A stretch of DNA of 53,962 bases from Clostridiales bacterium (lineage in GTDB: Bacteria; Bacillota; Clostridia; Clostridiales; Clostridiaceae). Made by a program: the position numbers and the translations under genes. The notes beneath the pieces are model-generated. The model made no database searches. It saw only the letters and a program-made list of their open reading frames with translations, and was not told the origin of the DNA. Each line of letters opens with the position of its first letter. The first letter of the stretch is position 1. The stretch covers positions 1 to 53,962 of the forward strand of contig JAAYPK010000121.1 in the NCBI GenBank assembly GCA_012519845.1, given 5' to 3'. Of the stretch, positions 24,479 to 35,811 are shown piece after piece.

Positions 24479-24499
24479 GACCTAACAATTAAGAAATAA

Positions 24500-24955
24500 T
24501 TATTCACCATAAATATTTAATGAAAAACCTCTACTTAATGCTTCTTTTGCATATTCTTTAGCACCAAAAAGAGATAAATCTCTGTAGTTACCGCATTGTA
24601 TTTCATTAGCTGCTGGTATTTCTGTAGCTTTTAATACATTTTCTAATGATTTTTCCACTGCTTCTTTTATTAATTTTGGTTCAACATCGCCAAAAATACT
24701 TAAATAAAAACCAGTTCTACAACCCATTGGTGAAAAATCTATTATTCCATCTAAGTAATTTCTTAACTCGTGAGCTAAAATATGTTCAAGTCCATGCATT
24801 GCTGCTGTTCCAAAAGCTTCTTTATTAGGTTGTAAAAATCTAATATCGAATTTAGTAACTTTATCTCCTACTGTTCCATTTAATACACAACATTTTCTTA
24901 TATAAGGTGCCTTTACTTTTCTATGATCTAATTCAAAACTTTCTACTTTTTCCAT
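24500..24955 (-). CDS. luxS: S-ribosylhomocysteine lyase (AI-2 synthase)
   Basis: At 151 aa this is the usual length. It splits S-ribosylhomocysteine into homocysteine and DPD, the precursor of the AI-2 signal. The HGLEH iron-binding motif, the MGCRTGFYL block with its catalytic Cys, and the QCGNYRD segment are present. The His that often follows YRD (YRDH) is Leu here (YRDLSL). AGGAGG precedes the ATG. The 11-base gap to metF and the SAM riboswitch upstream place it in methionine/SAM recycling. Confidence 0.96.
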   Translation of the reverse strand: MEKVESFELDHRKVKAPYIRKCCVLNGTVGDKVTKFDIRFLQPNKEAFGTAAMHGLEHILAHELRNYLDGIIDFSPMGCRTGFYLSIFGDVEPKLIKEAVEKSLENVLKATEIPAANEIQCGNYRDLSLFGAKEYAKEALSRGFSLNIYGE

Positions 24956-24966
24956 GCTAATTCCTC

Positions 24967-25842
24967 CTACTTATTAATTGTATTAATAATACTCTCAATG
25001 CTGCTGCTTATTTTTTTGGCTAAGTATGGATTATTCATTACATAAAGATGAATTCCATCTACTCCAGTTGATACTAAATCAACTATTTGCTCAACAGCAT
25101 ACGCAATACCTGCATCCCTTAAAGCTTCAGGATCATGTTCATACTTCTCCATGATTCTTTTAAATTTATCTGGAAGTTTAGCTCCACTTAATGCTACCAT
25201 TCTTTCAATTTGTTTTTTATTTGTTACTGGCATTATCCCAGCTTCTATAGGAGCTTTTATATTCCCCTTATTAACTTTATCTAAAAATTCATAATATAAG
25301 TTATTATCAAAAAATAATTGAGATATAAAATAACTTGCTCCTGCTTCTTCTTTCCTTTTCATGTTATCTATTTCAAGTTCAATAGACTTACTTTCTGTAT
25401 GTCCTTCCGGATAACAGGCAGCTGCAATATTATAATCTCCTTTTTTATTTATAAAGCTAATAAGCTCATTAGCATACTTTAGCTCTCCAGAGGCAATACC
25501 ATTAACAGGGATATCTCCTCTTAAAGCTAGTATATTCTCTATATTATTTCTTTTAAGCTCCTTTAGATAATACTCTATTTCTTCTTTACTAGAACTTATA
25601 CAAGTTAAATGAGCCACAGCTTCTATATTATATTTATTCTTTACTAATGAAGATAATTCTATTGTTTTATTATCCTTCATACTTCCACCTGCTCCAAAAG
25701 TAACACTTATGTAATCAGGATTTGATCCTTTAAGTTCATCTAAAGTCTTATAAATTGTGTCTACAGATGATGTTGTTTTTGGTGGAAATATTTCAAAAGA
25801 ATATACTAACTTTTTGTTTTGAAATAACTCTTTTATTTTCAT
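24967..25842 (-). CDS. metF: Methylenetetrahydrofolate reductase
   Basis: At 291 aa this is a single-domain FAD enzyme of the bacterial MetF type that makes methyl-tetrahydrofolate for homocysteine methylation. Landmarks are YSFEIFPPK at the start, SVTFGAGGS, ALRGDIP and ISQLFFDN. No C-terminal regulatory domain is present, as usual in bacteria. It is the first gene after the SAM riboswitch and lies 11 bases before luxS. The GGGGG ribosome site is rather far (about 12 bases) from ATG 25842. Confidence 0.94.
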   Translation of the reverse strand: MKIKELFQNKKLVYSFEIFPPKTTSSVDTIYKTLDELKGSNPDYISVTFGAGGSMKDNKTIELSSLVKNKYNIEAVAHLTCISSSKEEIEYYLKELKRNNIENILALRGDIPVNGIASGELKYANELISFINKKGDYNIAAACYPEGHTESKSIELEIDNMKRKEEAGASYFISQLFFDNNLYYEFLDKVNKGNIKAPIEAGIMPVTNKKQIERMVALSGAKLPDKFKRIMEKYEHDPEALRDAGIAYAVEQIVDLVSTGVDGIHLYVMNNPYLAKKISSSIESIINTINK

Positions 25843-25867
25843 TCTTAATTATGCCCCCTTATTAGAA

Positions 25868-26024
25868 AATGCCTAAAGGGAAAATCCTTTAGGCATAAAA
25901 TTAATATCCTTAAAAACTCCCTTATCTTTCAGCCATGCTGCAGGATTTAGCACCATATATGAAATGAAATTCATATGGGTTGCTGGGTTTCAACGGGCCC
26001 GTCCCTCCACCTCTCGCGATAAGT
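25868..26024 (-). promoter_or_regulatory. SAM-I riboswitch (S box) with terminator
   Basis: On the minus strand, CTTATCGCGAGAGGTGGAGG, a GGGCCC element, AAACCCAGCAACC, GGTGCTAAATCCTGCAG and CTGAAAGATAAG occur in the canonical order; the P1 stem closes at 25921-25926 and 26018-26023. A separate hairpin at 25869-25895 (TGCCTAAAGG pairing with CCTTTAGGCA) followed by TTTTCT is the terminator. Bound SAM should stop transcription of metF-luxS. Confidence 0.97.
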
Positions 26025-26036
26025 ATTGCTAAATAA

Positions 26037-26065
26037 ATTATATATTACATATACTAATTTGTAAA
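26037..26065 (-). promoter_or_regulatory. Promoter of the SAM riboswitch operon
   Basis: On the minus strand TTTACA (26060-26065) and a perfect TATAAT (26037-26042) are 17 bases apart. It lies in the narrow gap right after the WecA/TagO-like gene. Confidence 0.7.
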
Positions 26066-26066
26066 G

Positions 26067-27017
26067 TTAATGCTTTATAAGTAATCCTATTATTGCCAAT
26101 GCACTAAATATTATACTAATTCCTACAATATATCTAACTATTTGTGGAGGTGTAAGCCCTTTTTCTTCTAATCTATAATGCATTTGACTTCTATCTGCTT
26201 GATAGACAGGCTTTCCTTCACTAAATCTTTTTAGTATTACAAATATATTATCAAAAATGGGCACTGCTAAAGCTAATATTGGTATAAACAAACTAAATAC
26301 TGTAGCTTGTTTAAATGCCCCATCAATAGCTATAATACTTAATATGTAACCAATTAGATTTGCACCTGAATCTCCCATAAATACCTTAGCAGGATATTTA
26401 TTATATATAAGAAATCCTCCTATAGTTGCTGACAAAATAATAGAATTTATTGCTGAAATATCCTGTTTTAGTATTATTGCTGTTATAAAGAAAGTAAGAG
26501 AAGATACAATTGATATCCCTCCTGCTAACCCATCCATTCCATCAGACCAATTAATTACAGTAGTAACTCCAAATATCCATACTATTGTTACTATAAACTG
26601 TATAAGTGCTGGTAATACAACATACTCTCCATTTAAGGGATTGGTAAATCCTCCAAAAACAACTCCTGCTTTATAAACTAAAACAGCTGAAAATAATTGA
26701 ACAACTAATCTTGGGAAAATAGGAAACTCTTTTCCTATAGTTTTAAAATAATCATCTATTAAACCTATTAATAGTATTAATGTTCCGCCTATAAATATTA
26801 AATCTTTCTGTACTGTAGTATCTTTTACCAATAAAAAATAAAAGATAAAAAATCCAATGTATATTCCTATGCCGCCACAAAGCGGTACTTCCCTTCCATG
26901 TTTTTTTCTTTTTGTTGGTTTGTCAGTAAAACCAACTTTATTAGCCACTTTCATTATTAAAGGCATAATTAATGCTACCAAAATAAATGGACAAATGGCT
27001 CCTATAATATAGTTCAT
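26067..27017 (-). CDS. tagO: Undecaprenyl-phosphate sugar-1-phosphate transferase (WecA/TagO type)
   Basis: This 316-residue polytopic membrane protein (about 10-11 segments) transfers a UDP-sugar, usually N-acetylglucosamine-1-phosphate, onto undecaprenyl phosphate, the first step of teichoic acid or other wall polymers. Motifs are the cytoplasmic PTKRKKHGREVPLCGG loop, GLIDDYF (Asp pair), NWSDGMDGLAGG, MGDSGAN and the RSQMHYRL loop. The last differs from MraY and fits the WecA/TagO branch. AAGGAG lies 11 bases before the ATG. It is a single gene, downstream of the V-ATPase. The exact wall polymer is not known. Confidence 0.88.
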   Translation of the reverse strand: MNYIIGAICPFILVALIMPLIMKVANKVGFTDKPTKRKKHGREVPLCGGIGIYIGFFIFYFLLVKDTTVQKDLIFIGGTLILLIGLIDDYFKTIGKEFPIFPRLVVQLFSAVLVYKAGVVFGGFTNPLNGEYVVLPALIQFIVTIVWIFGVTTVINWSDGMDGLAGGISIVSSLTFFITAIILKQDISAINSIILSATIGGFLIYNKYPAKVFMGDSGANLIGYILSIIAIDGAFKQATVFSLFIPILALAVPIFDNIFVILKRFSEGKPVYQADRSQMHYRLEEKGLTPPQIVRYIVGISIIFSALAIIGLLIKH

Positions 27018-27119
27018 TATAATACTTTCTCCTTAATCCTAATAAAACGTCTATTAAATTATACTATTACAATAATGTAATGACAATTACAAATTTATTA
27101 ATAATTATTCATAAGAAAA

Positions 27120-27145
27120 GAGAAGCCTTAAATTTAAAGCTTCTC
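27120..27145 (-). terminator. Terminator of the V-type ATPase operon
   Basis: GAGAAGC and GCTTCTC pair around an AT-rich stem (TTTAAATTTAA), and on the minus strand TTTTCTT follows. It stands right after the ntpD stop. Confidence 0.8.
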
Positions 27146-27154
27146 TCAAAAATA

Positions 27155-27796
27155 TTAGCCTCTTTGTTCAATCATGCTCTTAACTTTCATAAGTCTAGTT
27201 GTAGCAGATCTTTCATTTTCATCTAATTTCATACGAATATATTTAATAGTCTCTTGAAGTTGAGGAATTGTCATATATTCAAGAGCATTAACTCTTCTTC
27301 TTGTTTTCTCAATTTCATCTGCCATAAGCTGACAAGATTTTTCTACTTCAGCAAGTTCTAATAACTTAGGTAATATATTATATAATTTAAGAATTGCATC
27401 ATCTAGTTCTGATGAAGTATTAGCAAATCCATATGGAAATATACTTCCTTCATCCCCTTCAAGTTCTCTCTTAAAGTTCATTACAGGTACTGAAACGCTC
27501 ATTACGTTCTTTTCTCCTACTTCAACAGATATCTTTTCCTTAGGGAATGCAATAGCTTCTTCTAAGAATTCAGAACTCATTACAGCTCTAGCCATAACAA
27601 AGTCTTTTAGAGATCCTTCTAATTGCTCTTCAACTTCTTTTCTTAAAACATTATTATATTTAACCAAGTTAATAAACTGTCTCATTAATTCATCTTGTTT
27701 ATCTTTTAATAACTTATGACTTCTTGATGAAGTTTGTAATCTTTTCTTTAGTTTAGTGAGTTCCATTCTAGTAGGATTGACATTTAACTTTGCCAT
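27155..27796 (-). CDS. ntpD: V-type ATPase subunit D
   Basis: This 213-residue protein is the central stalk subunit that turns inside the A3B3 head. It begins with [14 protein letters not shown], the family signature. Long helices at both ends (about 8-75 and 130-205) form the coiled coil, and [11 protein letters not shown] near residue 170 is another signature. It is the last gene of the operon, 3 bases after ntpB. Confidence 0.96.
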   Translation of the reverse strand: MAKLNVNPTRMELTKLKKRLQTSSRSHKLLKDKQDELMRQFINLVKYNNVLRKEVEEQLEGSLKDFVMARAVMSSEFLEEAIAFPKEKISVEVGEKNVMSVSVPVMNFKRELEGDEGSIFPYGFANTSSELDDAILKLYNILPKLLELAEVEKSCQLMADEIEKTRRRVNALEYMTIPQLQETIKYIRMKLDENERSATTRLMKVKSMIEQRG

Positions 27797-27799
27797 ATA

Positions 27800-29179
27800 C
27801 TACTCTTCCTCTCTTGGCATATATTTTTCAAGGTATTCATCTCTAATTCTCTTAAGCTCAGTTCTAGGAAGCATCTTTAATAACTTCCATCCAAGATCAA
27901 GAGTTTCTTCAACTGTTCTGTTTGTATTAAAGCCTTGAGAAACATATTCTTCTTCAAAAGCTTCTGCAAACTTAGCAAGCTTTTTATCTGTTTCAGATAA
28001 TGCTGATTCTCCTAAAATTGCTGATAATTCTTTTGCTTGCTTACCTTGAGCATATGCTGAGAATAATTGGTTCATAGTATCTGCATGATCTTCTCTTGTC
28101 TTTCCTTTTCCAATACCTTTATCCTTAAGTCTTGATAATGAAGGTAAAACATCTATTGGAGGAGTAATTCCCTTTTTATATAATTCTCTTGAAAGAATTA
28201 TTTGTCCCTCTGTAATATATCCAGTTAAGTCTGGAATTGGGTGAGTTTTATCTTCTTCAGGCATTGTAAGTATTGGTATTTGAGTAATGGAACCCTCTTT
28301 TCCTCTTAATCTTCCTGCTCTTTCATATAATGTAGAAAGGTCAGTATATAGATAACCAGGATATCCTCTTCTACCTGGAACCTCTTTTCTTGCAGCAGAA
28401 ATTTCTCTTAATGCTTCTGCATAGTTTGTAATGTCTGTCATAATTACAAGAACTTGCATTCCTTTTTCATAAGCTAAATATTCAGCAGTAGTTAATGCCA
28501 TTCTTGGTGTAGCTATTCTTTCAATAGCTGGGTCTGATGCTAAATTCATAAATAAAACTGATCTATCTATAGCACCTGTAGATTTAAATTCATCTACGAA
28601 GAATTGTGCTTCTTCAAAAGTTATACCTATAGCTGCAAATACAATAGCGAATTTAGAATCATTATTTAATACTTTCGCTTGTCTTGCTATTTGAGCAGCT
28701 AATTGTGCATGAGGTAATCCTGATGCAGAGAATACTGGTAGCTTTTGTCCTCTAACTAATGTATTTAATCCATCTATAGCTGAAATTCCTGTTTGAATAA
28801 ATTCTGATGGATAATCTCTAGCCATAGGGTTTATAGCTTCACCATTTATATCTCTTCTTTCTTCTGGTATTATTTGAGGTCCATTATCATTTGGTCTACC
28901 CATTCCATCAAATACTCTTCCAAGCATATCTTCAGATACACCAATTTCTAGTGGTCTTCCAAGGAACTTTGCCTTTGTTCCTTTTAAGTTAATACCAGTA
29001 GATCCTTCGAAAATTTGAACCATGGCTTTTGATCCATTAATTTCAAGAACCTTACCTCTTCTTTTTTCACCTGTTTGTAATTCTATTTCAACAAGTTCGT
29101 CGTACTTAACACCTTCAACACCATCAACAACCATTAAAGGTCCAACTACTTCTGTAACTGTTTTATATTCCTTAAGCAT
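27800..29179 (-). CDS. ntpB: V-type ATPase subunit B
   Basis: This 459-residue non-catalytic subunit of the A3B3 head resembles the F1 alpha subunit. It lacks a Walker A motif, as expected ([18 protein letters not shown] is in that place). The [28 protein letters not shown] block and the Arg finger region are present. GGAGG lies within the ntpA tail, and the two genes overlap by 8 bases, supporting coupled synthesis. Confidence 0.97.
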   Translation of the reverse strand: MLKEYKTVTEVVGPLMVVDGVEGVKYDELVEIELQTGEKRRGKVLEINGSKAMVQIFEGSTGINLKGTKAKFLGRPLEIGVSEDMLGRVFDGMGRPNDNGPQIIPEERRDINGEAINPMARDYPSEFIQTGISAIDGLNTLVRGQKLPVFSASGLPHAQLAAQIARQAKVLNNDSKFAIVFAAIGITFEEAQFFVDEFKSTGAIDRSVLFMNLASDPAIERIATPRMALTTAEYLAYEKGMQVLVIMTDITNYAEALREISAARKEVPGRRGYPGYLYTDLSTLYERAGRLRGKEGSITQIPILTMPEEDKTHPIPDLTGYITEGQIILSRELYKKGITPPIDVLPSLSRLKDKGIGKGKTREDHADTMNQLFSAYAQGKQAKELSAILGESALSETDKKLAKFAEAFEEEYVSQGFNTNRTVEETLDLGWKLLKMLPRTELKRIRDEYLEKYMPREEE

Positions 29180-30950
29180 CTAGTATACCTCCCTCGCTGA
29201 TTAATTTATCAATCTCAGCTTTTAAGTCAGCACTTACTGCATCGATTTTATCTAAATCATCTTCATGAGTATACTTACTTCTTGCTATTCTATCTCTTAT
29301 TTCATCAAGTTCTAATATTTTATCTAAATATACTCCTGCTTCTAATGCTCTTTCAGCTTCTTCTTTAAATTGTAGTATAAGCTTTAACATTTTATATTGC
29401 TTATCAAGTGAAGTATATGTATCAATTTCATGGAAACCATTTTGTTGTAAATAGTCTTCTCTAATTGACTTAGCAACTTCTAATTTTAATCTATCTTTTT
29501 CAGATAAGGCATCAATACCTACAAGTCTAACAATTTCTTGAAGTGATGCTTCATCTTGAAGTAATGACATAGCTTGTTGTCTTAACTTAGACCAATCTGA
29601 AGAAACATTTTCATCCATCCATGCATCAATACTATCTTCATATAATGAATATGAATTTAGCCAGTTAATTGATGGGAAATGTCTTTGGTATGCAAGCTGT
29701 GCATCTAATCCCCAGAAAACTTTAACTATTCTAAGAGTTGATTGTGTTACTGGTTCTGAAATATCTCCTCCTGGAGGTGATACGGCACCTATTGCTGTAA
29801 TTGCACCTTCTCTTTTATCATTACCTAAACAAACAACTTTACCAGCTCTTTCATAATAATCAGCAAGTCTTGATCCTAAGTATGCAGGGTATCCTTCATC
29901 ACCTGGCATTTCTTCAAGTCTACCAGACATTTCTCTTAAAGCTTCTGCCCATCTTGATGTTGAATCTGCCATTATTGATACTGAATATCCCATATCTCTA
30001 AAGTACTCAGCTATTGTAATTCCTGTATATATAGAAGCTTCTCTAGCTGCAACTGGCATGTTAGAAGTGTTTGCTATAAGAACAGTCCTTTTCATTAATG
30101 ATTCACCAGTTTTAGGGTCAACTAATTCTGGGAATTCATTTAAAACGTCTGTCATTTCGTTTCCACGTTCACCACATCCAACGTAAACAACTATTTCAGC
30201 ATCTCCCCATTTAGCTATTTGGTGTTGAACTACTGTTTTACCAGCTCCAAATGGTCCTGGTACTGCAGCTGCTCCACCTTTTGCAACTGGGAAGAAAGTA
30301 TCTATAACTCTTTGACCTGTTGTCATAGGTGCCTTAGGATTTAATTTTGATGCATATGGTCTTCCTTTTCTTACAGGCCATTTTTGCATTAATGATACTT
30401 CCTTGTCACCATTTTCAGTTTCTATTACACAAACTACATCTGTTACTTTATAGTCACCAGAGTTAATTGATTTTATCTTACCCTTAACCCCATATGGTAC
30501 CATAATTTTTTGAGTAACAACGCTTGTTTCTTTAACTGTTCCTAATACGTCTCCAGCGTCAACTACATCTCCAGCCTTTGCAACGCTGTCAAAATGCCAT
30601 ACCTTTTCTCTGTTTAATGATGGTACAGATATACCCTTTGTTAAGAATGGTGACTTTGCAGCCTCCATAAATGCATCTAGAGGTCTTTGTATTCCATCAA
30701 ACATTGACTCTATTAATCCTGGACCAAGTTCTACACTTAAAGGTTCTCCAGTTGTAACAACTGGATCCCCAGGTCCTATTCCTGATGTTTCTTCATAAAC
30801 CTGAATTGAAGCCTTATCACCTCTCATTTCGATGATTTCTCCGATAAGACCTTTTTCTCCAACTTTACATACGTCAAATATATTAGCTTCATCCATACCT
30901 TCAGCTACTACTAAAGGTCCAGATACTTTAATTATCTTTCCGGTCTTCAC
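29172..30950 (-). CDS. ntpA: V-type ATPase catalytic subunit A
   Basis: At 592 aa this is the ATP-binding subunit. Walker A is GPFGAGKT near residue 233, followed by [12 protein letters not shown] and [16 protein letters not shown]. The bulge domain unique to A subunits (about 110-200) is present, with the [13 protein letters not shown] stretch. The start is GTG 30950, following GGAAGG. No intein or frameshift. Partner of ntpB, which it overlaps. Confidence 0.97.
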   Translation of the reverse strand: MKTGKIIKVSGPLVVAEGMDEANIFDVCKVGEKGLIGEIIEMRGDKASIQVYEETSGIGPGDPVVTTGEPLSVELGPGLIESMFDGIQRPLDAFMEAAKSPFLTKGISVPSLNREKVWHFDSVAKAGDVVDAGDVLGTVKETSVVTQKIMVPYGVKGKIKSINSGDYKVTDVVCVIETENGDKEVSLMQKWPVRKGRPYASKLNPKAPMTTGQRVIDTFFPVAKGGAAAVPGPFGAGKTVVQHQIAKWGDAEIVVYVGCGERGNEMTDVLNEFPELVDPKTGESLMKRTVLIANTSNMPVAAREASIYTGITIAEYFRDMGYSVSIMADSTSRWAEALREMSGRLEEMPGDEGYPAYLGSRLADYYERAGKVVCLGNDKREGAITAIGAVSPPGGDISEPVTQSTLRIVKVFWGLDAQLAYQRHFPSINWLNSYSLYEDSIDAWMDENVSSDWSKLRQQAMSLLQDEASLQEIVRLVGIDALSEKDRLKLEVAKSIREDYLQQNGFHEIDTYTSLDKQYKMLKLILQFKEEAERALEAGVYLDKILELDEIRDRIARSKYTHEDDLDKIDAVSADLKAEIDKLISEGGILDA

Positions 30951-30967
30951 CTTACCAACCTTCCTTC

Positions 30968-31279
30968 CTATAAAATATTAACGCCTACTGCTTTTTCTAC
31001 ATTATCACTAATTCTTTGTATACCTATATTTAAAGATCCTTGATTGCTTGGAATTAATATTACAGCTGGAAGTGTCACTCTATTGTATCTTTCAATAGTC
31101 TCTTCAATGTCTTTTGCAACTTGTTCAGTTACAAATATTACTGCGTAATCATTTGTTGCTAATCTATCTATAGTTTTCCTTGCTTCATCAGCTTCAACAA
31201 CTGGAAATACATCTATTCCAAGAGCTTTAAAAGCTAAAACTGAATCTTTATCTCCAACTACACCTATTTTCTTATACAT
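30968..31279 (-). CDS. ntpG: V-type ATPase subunit F
   Basis: This is about 103 aa from ATG 31279; a GTG three codons earlier is an alternative start. [19 protein letters not shown] at the N-terminus and a Rossmann-like alternation of strands and helices fit the small central-shaft subunit F (NtpG in Enterococcus). It binds subunit D. It overlaps the end of ntpC by 8 bases. The C-terminal helix that can act as a brake is short. Confidence 0.92.
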   Translation of the reverse strand: MYKKIGVVGDKDSVLAFKALGIDVFPVVEADEARKTIDRLATNDYAVIFVTEQVAKDIEETIERYNRVTLPAVILIPSNQGSLNIGIQRISDNVEKAVGVNIL

Positions 31280-32273
31280 AAATATCACGCAGCCTTTCTC
31301 TAATTACTTCCGAAGTAATATTATTAAGCTTGCCAACCATTATGATTCTTATTACTTTAATTTCTGTTTCTTTTGCATAAATATACGCTAATATTGGTTC
31401 TACACCAAAAGGAATCATTTTTGCATCCTTCATCATATTCATAATGTAGTTATCAATTAATTTTTCAAGTAATCCTGCTGAATTACTAACTGAATAATCC
31501 TCTACTCCAGCTTTTAATATTTCTGCATAATCAGTATATCCAAGTTTTCCTGGGATATTTTCTATTGTATCAGTTAACAATGATACTAAAACTTCTTTAT
31601 CAATTGAACCGCCATGAATTACAACACTAAGTAAAAATTCTCTACCTTTATTTTGTTTCTTGACTCTAAGTAATGTTTTAACATTAGTTAAATCTATTAG
31701 AGCCTTTATATATTTATTAATAAAGTTATCATTTACTTTTTTTGCAATATCCTTTAGCTCTTCAAACATGTATTTATCAAGAATAATATCAATTAATTGA
31801 GGATCTTTCTTTATATTAAACTCATTAATAGTTTCTTCTACAGCTAATTTCATAGTATTGCTTAACTCTGAATAATCATTATTTTCAATACTTGCTTTTA
31901 GTTTATTTAAATCAAATTTACCAACTGAAATAAGCATATTTGAAAAATCCTTATTAAGAAACATTCCTTTTAGTAATACCTTTATATTATGATAATCATA
32001 CTTTATACTCATAATATCTACCAAAGCTTTACTTGGAGACATATCATATAATTCATGATATACTCTCTTAAGCTCTGCACTTAGCATATTTTCATAATCT
32101 TCAGCCCTCTTAACAGAAGACATAACATTGGCATATTCTGTTTCCTGCAACACTTTAATAGCATCATCAGCAGAATTTGAATCAATCATTCTGTCTAATT
32201 TAGCCTTATCAAGGAGTCTGGTCTCTAATACTCTAAGTCTTGGAACAACTTGAGCAAATTGAATTGCATCCAT
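31272..32273 (-). CDS. ntpC: V-type ATPase subunit C (d)
   Basis: This 333-residue all-helical protein joins the rotor ring to the central shaft. The pattern [15 protein letters not shown] at the start, [27 protein letters not shown] near residue 110, and [23 protein letters not shown] at the end are the three matching repeats of the family. AGGAGG precedes the ATG. It sits between ntpE and ntpG. Confidence 0.95.
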   Translation of the reverse strand: MDAIQFAQVVPRLRVLETRLLDKAKLDRMIDSNSADDAIKVLQETEYANVMSSVKRAEDYENMLSAELKRVYHELYDMSPSKALVDIMSIKYDYHNIKVLLKGMFLNKDFSNMLISVGKFDLNKLKASIENNDYSELSNTMKLAVEETINEFNIKKDPQLIDIILDKYMFEELKDIAKKVNDNFINKYIKALIDLTNVKTLLRVKKQNKGREFLLSVVIHGGSIDKEVLVSLLTDTIENIPGKLGYTDYAEILKAGVEDYSVSNSAGLLEKLIDNYIMNMMKDAKMIPFGVEPILAYIYAKETEIKVIRIIMVGKLNNITSEVIRERLRDIYV

Positions 32274-32285
32274 TTATTAACCTCC

Positions 32286-32885
32286 TTAATTAAATAACTC
32301 TTTTGCCACTTCAAACTCTAACTCTTCCTTTAAAGAGCTAACTAACGCTTCAAAGGTGTTATTTATTTCAATTCCATTCTTTTCTAATATGAAACCACCT
32401 TTAAAATTAGCTGTTTCATTTGATAAGGATATTTCACCTTTTAATCCTTTTGCAGTTAATCCCTTATTTATTTCTTCTAATAATGAAGCATCAACTAAAT
32501 TTCTTAAAGCATCATTAATTATTAATGTTTCATCTCCATCAATATTAAGTGATAGAATACTGTCTAAAATAAATTTTTTATATGAATTATTATCAAGCTT
32601 ACATAACTCATCTACACTTTTATCAAATACTTCTTGAATTATAGTTTGCTTAGCTTTTAGCTTTTCATTTCTTGCTTGTAATTCAGCACTAGAAATTATT
32701 CTTTCTTTTCTAGTAACAGCTTCAATTTTAGCCTTTTCTATCATTTGGGCTTCCACTGCCTTTGCAGCATTTTCTTTTTTAGAAAGAATTTTATTTTTTT
32801 CTTCTATAGCTGCATTTAAAATACTTTCCTTTCTTTCTTCTGCATCCTTTTGGATTTTAGAAGTCAGATTACTTATATTTGCCAT
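32286..32885 (-). CDS. ntpE: V-type ATPase subunit E
   Basis: This 199-residue peripheral stalk subunit has a long N-terminal helix (about 1-95, Lys/Glu/Ala-rich) that pairs with the small helical subunit at the start of the operon. It ends in a globular domain (about 110-199) with NETANFKGGFILEKNGIEINNTF, a family landmark. Confidence 0.93.
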   Translation of the reverse strand: MANISNLTSKIQKDAEERKESILNAAIEEKNKILSKKENAAKAVEAQMIEKAKIEAVTRKERIISSAELQARNEKLKAKQTIIQEVFDKSVDELCKLDNNSYKKFILDSILSLNIDGDETLIINDALRNLVDASLLEEINKGLTAKGLKGEISLSNETANFKGGFILEKNGIEINNTFEALVSSLKEELEFEVAKELFN

Positions 32886-32905
32886 AGCCCTTCACTACTC
32901 CAATC

Positions 32906-33394
<489 letters not shown>

Positions 33395-33404
33395 TTAAAT
33401 CCTC

Positions 33405-35357
33405 CTAATCTTTCTTCAAGTTAATATATTTATTTTGTGTTTTAAATGGAGTAAATGCTTTTCCTCCACCTTCATAGAACTTTCCAAAGTATTCAACATA
33501 TTGCAATCTACAAGTGTGAACATAAGCACCAAGTAGAGATAACGCAAAGTTAAATAACTGACCAAATATAAATATTACTGGTGCAAAAATAATTGCTATT
33601 ATTCCTTCTGGAAGCATACCCATCATTTGGTTCATAGCTCCTGCAAGTGATCCACCTGCAAGTCCTAATGCCATAAGTCTTGTATAAGACACAAGGTCAC
33701 CTACATAACCTGTAATCCCATATAATGAATAAGCACCTTGACCTAATTGAGCAGCCTTTGTCTTTTCAGCTCTACCACCAGTTAGAACTATAACAACCAT
33801 ACCAAAAATCATAGTACCTACAGCTATTTTGGTAGCAATACTTGGTAATCCAATTGCACTTCCACCTAATACTATTCCTAATGATACAAGAGAAATTACC
33901 CATGCACCTACATCATAAAATGCATCTTTTGGCTTTCCATCTCTTATTAACATATAAGCTTTTATTCCTAAACCAAAGAATATTTGAACTACACCAAAAC
34001 CAACTGATGCAATAAGAACTGTATTTATATCATTAGATGTATCTACAAGTTTTGGTAAAGGAATTAGATCTCCAAAAAAGGACCCATATATAGCCCCAAA
34101 ACCTATAATTGGGAAACTTAAGTAAAAGAAAAATTTCATGAATTTTCTTGTTCCCTCATCTAAATTAAACTTTTTAAGTACAACTAGTGTTCCAATTAAT
34201 AAAAGTAATCCATATCCAATATCTGCAACCATCATTCCAAAGAATAATAAATAGAATGGTGTTACAAAAGGTGTAGGATCTATTTCATCATATCTTGGTG
34301 TACTATACATTTCTGTAATATCTTCAAATGCACTATTTATTTCATTATTTTTTAGTTTTACAGGAACTACCGGAATTTCCTCTTCTTTAACATCTTCAAA
34401 GATTAAATAATTATAATCTTCAGTTACTTTATTAATTAATGATGTTAATGACTCTTTACTTTCTTCTGGTACCCAACCTTGAATAACTAAAACATTTTCT
34501 GTTTTCAAGAAATTGTTTATTGAATCTTTTCTTATAGTCATGTTTCCATAATATTCACAAACTAACTCTAGAGATCTTACATCTTCTTCAAAAGATGCAA
34601 GTTCTTCTTTAACAAAAAATTCTTTTGATTTGAGTTTTTCTATACTATCAGCATTGTTATGAATTATATTAATTGCAGTGTCTTCTAAATCTGTTTTAAA
34701 TTCACTAAAGCCAAAGCCTCTTAATTTTTCAGCTATTTCTTCTTTCTTATCTTTATCAAATATTAATAAGAAATATAAATCTTGATTATTCTTTGAAATA
34801 ATTTCTAAATATTCATTTTCAAATTCAGAAATTATTGTTTCCTCATATTTAACTGAAAGGCTTCCTAAAAAATAAGCTGTTTTTATTGATTTAAGTTCTT
34901 TAAAAGAAACATCTAAGTTTTCCCAAGGTTTCATTAAATCAATTTCATTTTGCAACCTAGTAATTTTATTTTCTAAAGCTGCTAAATTCTTTTCTTTTTC
35001 ACTTATTTTTTCACATATTTTTTCCCAATTACTATTTTTAACTTTCTCTTCTAATTCAGATAAAGTAAAAGATCTTTTACCTTCTTTCATAGCCTTTAAA
35101 CCTGATTTTCGAGGAACATATTGATTCAAAAATTGTAGAGTATATTTAGCTTTAGACAATTTGTCTTCACACCCTGCATACTCAGAACTTGAACTATCTT
35201 TATAAAGTCCTAGGAACTCTTCATTATTTTCTAAGAAATTTTCATCTTGCAGATTGAAAAATTCCACATCTGCAAACCCTTGTAATTCCTTAAGAAGTTC
35301 TGCTCTATGAGATTCAAATGTAAGCAAGGTAAATTTATTCATTTTAACTATTGCCAT
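33405..35357 (-). CDS. ntpI: V-type ATPase subunit I (a)
   Basis: This 650-residue stator protein has a cytoplasmic half (1-about 350) with coiled coils that binds the peripheral stalks. The membrane half has about seven to eight helices, starting near PFYLLFFGMMVADIGYG and ending near the AYVHTCRLQYVEYFGKFY block. The Arg used for ion passage should lie in the late helices near SYTRLMALGLAGG. The ribosome site is distant from the ATG, and the start overlaps the first gene by 14 bases, so it is probably translationally coupled. Confidence 0.96.
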   Translation of the reverse strand: MAIVKMNKFTLLTFESHRAELLKELQGFADVEFFNLQDENFLENNEEFLGLYKDSSSSEYAGCEDKLSKAKYTLQFLNQYVPRKSGLKAMKEGKRSFTLSELEEKVKNSNWEKICEKISEKEKNLAALENKITRLQNEIDLMKPWENLDVSFKELKSIKTAYFLGSLSVKYEETIISEFENEYLEIISKNNQDLYFLLIFDKDKKEEIAEKLRGFGFSEFKTDLEDTAINIIHNNADSIEKLKSKEFFVKEELASFEEDVRSLELVCEYYGNMTIRKDSINNFLKTENVLVIQGWVPEESKESLTSLINKVTEDYNYLIFEDVKEEEIPVVPVKLKNNEINSAFEDITEMYSTPRYDEIDPTPFVTPFYLLFFGMMVADIGYGLLLLIGTLVVLKKFNLDEGTRKFMKFFFYLSFPIIGFGAIYGSFFGDLIPLPKLVDTSNDINTVLIASVGFGVVQIFFGLGIKAYMLIRDGKPKDAFYDVGAWVISLVSLGIVLGGSAIGLPSIATKIAVGTMIFGMVVIVLTGGRAEKTKAAQLGQGAYSLYGITGYVGDLVSYTRLMALGLAGGSLAGAMNQMMGMLPEGIIAIIFAPVIFIFGQLFNFALSLLGAYVHTCRLQYVEYFGKFYEGGGKAFTPFKTQNKYINLKKD

Positions 35358-35670
35358 TTACTTTCACTATCCTCTCAATTACTAAATTCATAGCTTTATT
35401 TTTCTTGTCCTCAGATAAATTGTATATAGCTTTAGCATCTTCATGTCCTTTATCAATTATAGGCTTTGCCTTTTCATTACCTTCTTCTATGGCTTTTTCT
35501 AATATGCTATTACAATTTTCTTGTGCTTTATTAATGATTAAATCATAATGTTCTTTTGCTTCCTGGGTAGCTTTTTGAACAAGATCTTTTGCTTCAGTTG
35601 TTGCATTTTTAATTAATTCATCTGCTTCAACTTCAACAGCTTTAATTTCTTTTATAGCTTCTAATGCCAA
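35344..35670 (-). CDS. ntpF: V-type ATPase peripheral stalk subunit (G/H-like)
   Basis: This is 108 aa from TTG 35670, placed 7 bases after AAAGGTGG; the open frame reaches 8 codons further up to another TTG with no site. The product is almost one continuous helix rich in Ala, Glu and Lys (ALEAIKEIKAVEVEADELI), suited to form a coiled coil with NtpE. It is the first gene of the nine-gene operon, in the place held by ntpF in Enterococcus. Confidence 0.88.
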   Translation of the reverse strand: MALEAIKEIKAVEVEADELIKNATTEAKDLVQKATQEAKEHYDLIINKAQENCNSILEKAIEEGNEKAKPIIDKGHEDAKAIYNLSEDKKNKAMNLVIERIVKVNGNS

Positions 35671-35751
35671 AATATCACCACCTTTATAATGCAATTGATA
35701 ATAAAATATAAATTAATGCTTTATATAGTATTAATTACTCTATCCTTTATA

Positions 35752-35779
35752 ATTATACACAAATATAATTACTTTTCAA
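35752..35779 (-). promoter_or_regulatory. Promoter of the V-type ATPase operon
   Basis: On the minus strand TTGAAA (35774-35779) and a perfect TATAAT (35752-35757) are 16 bases apart, about 80 bases before the first start. No other control element is seen in the leader. Confidence 0.6.
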
Positions 35780-35811
35780 TAAATTTATGATTTTAACATT
35801 TTTTTATTTAT

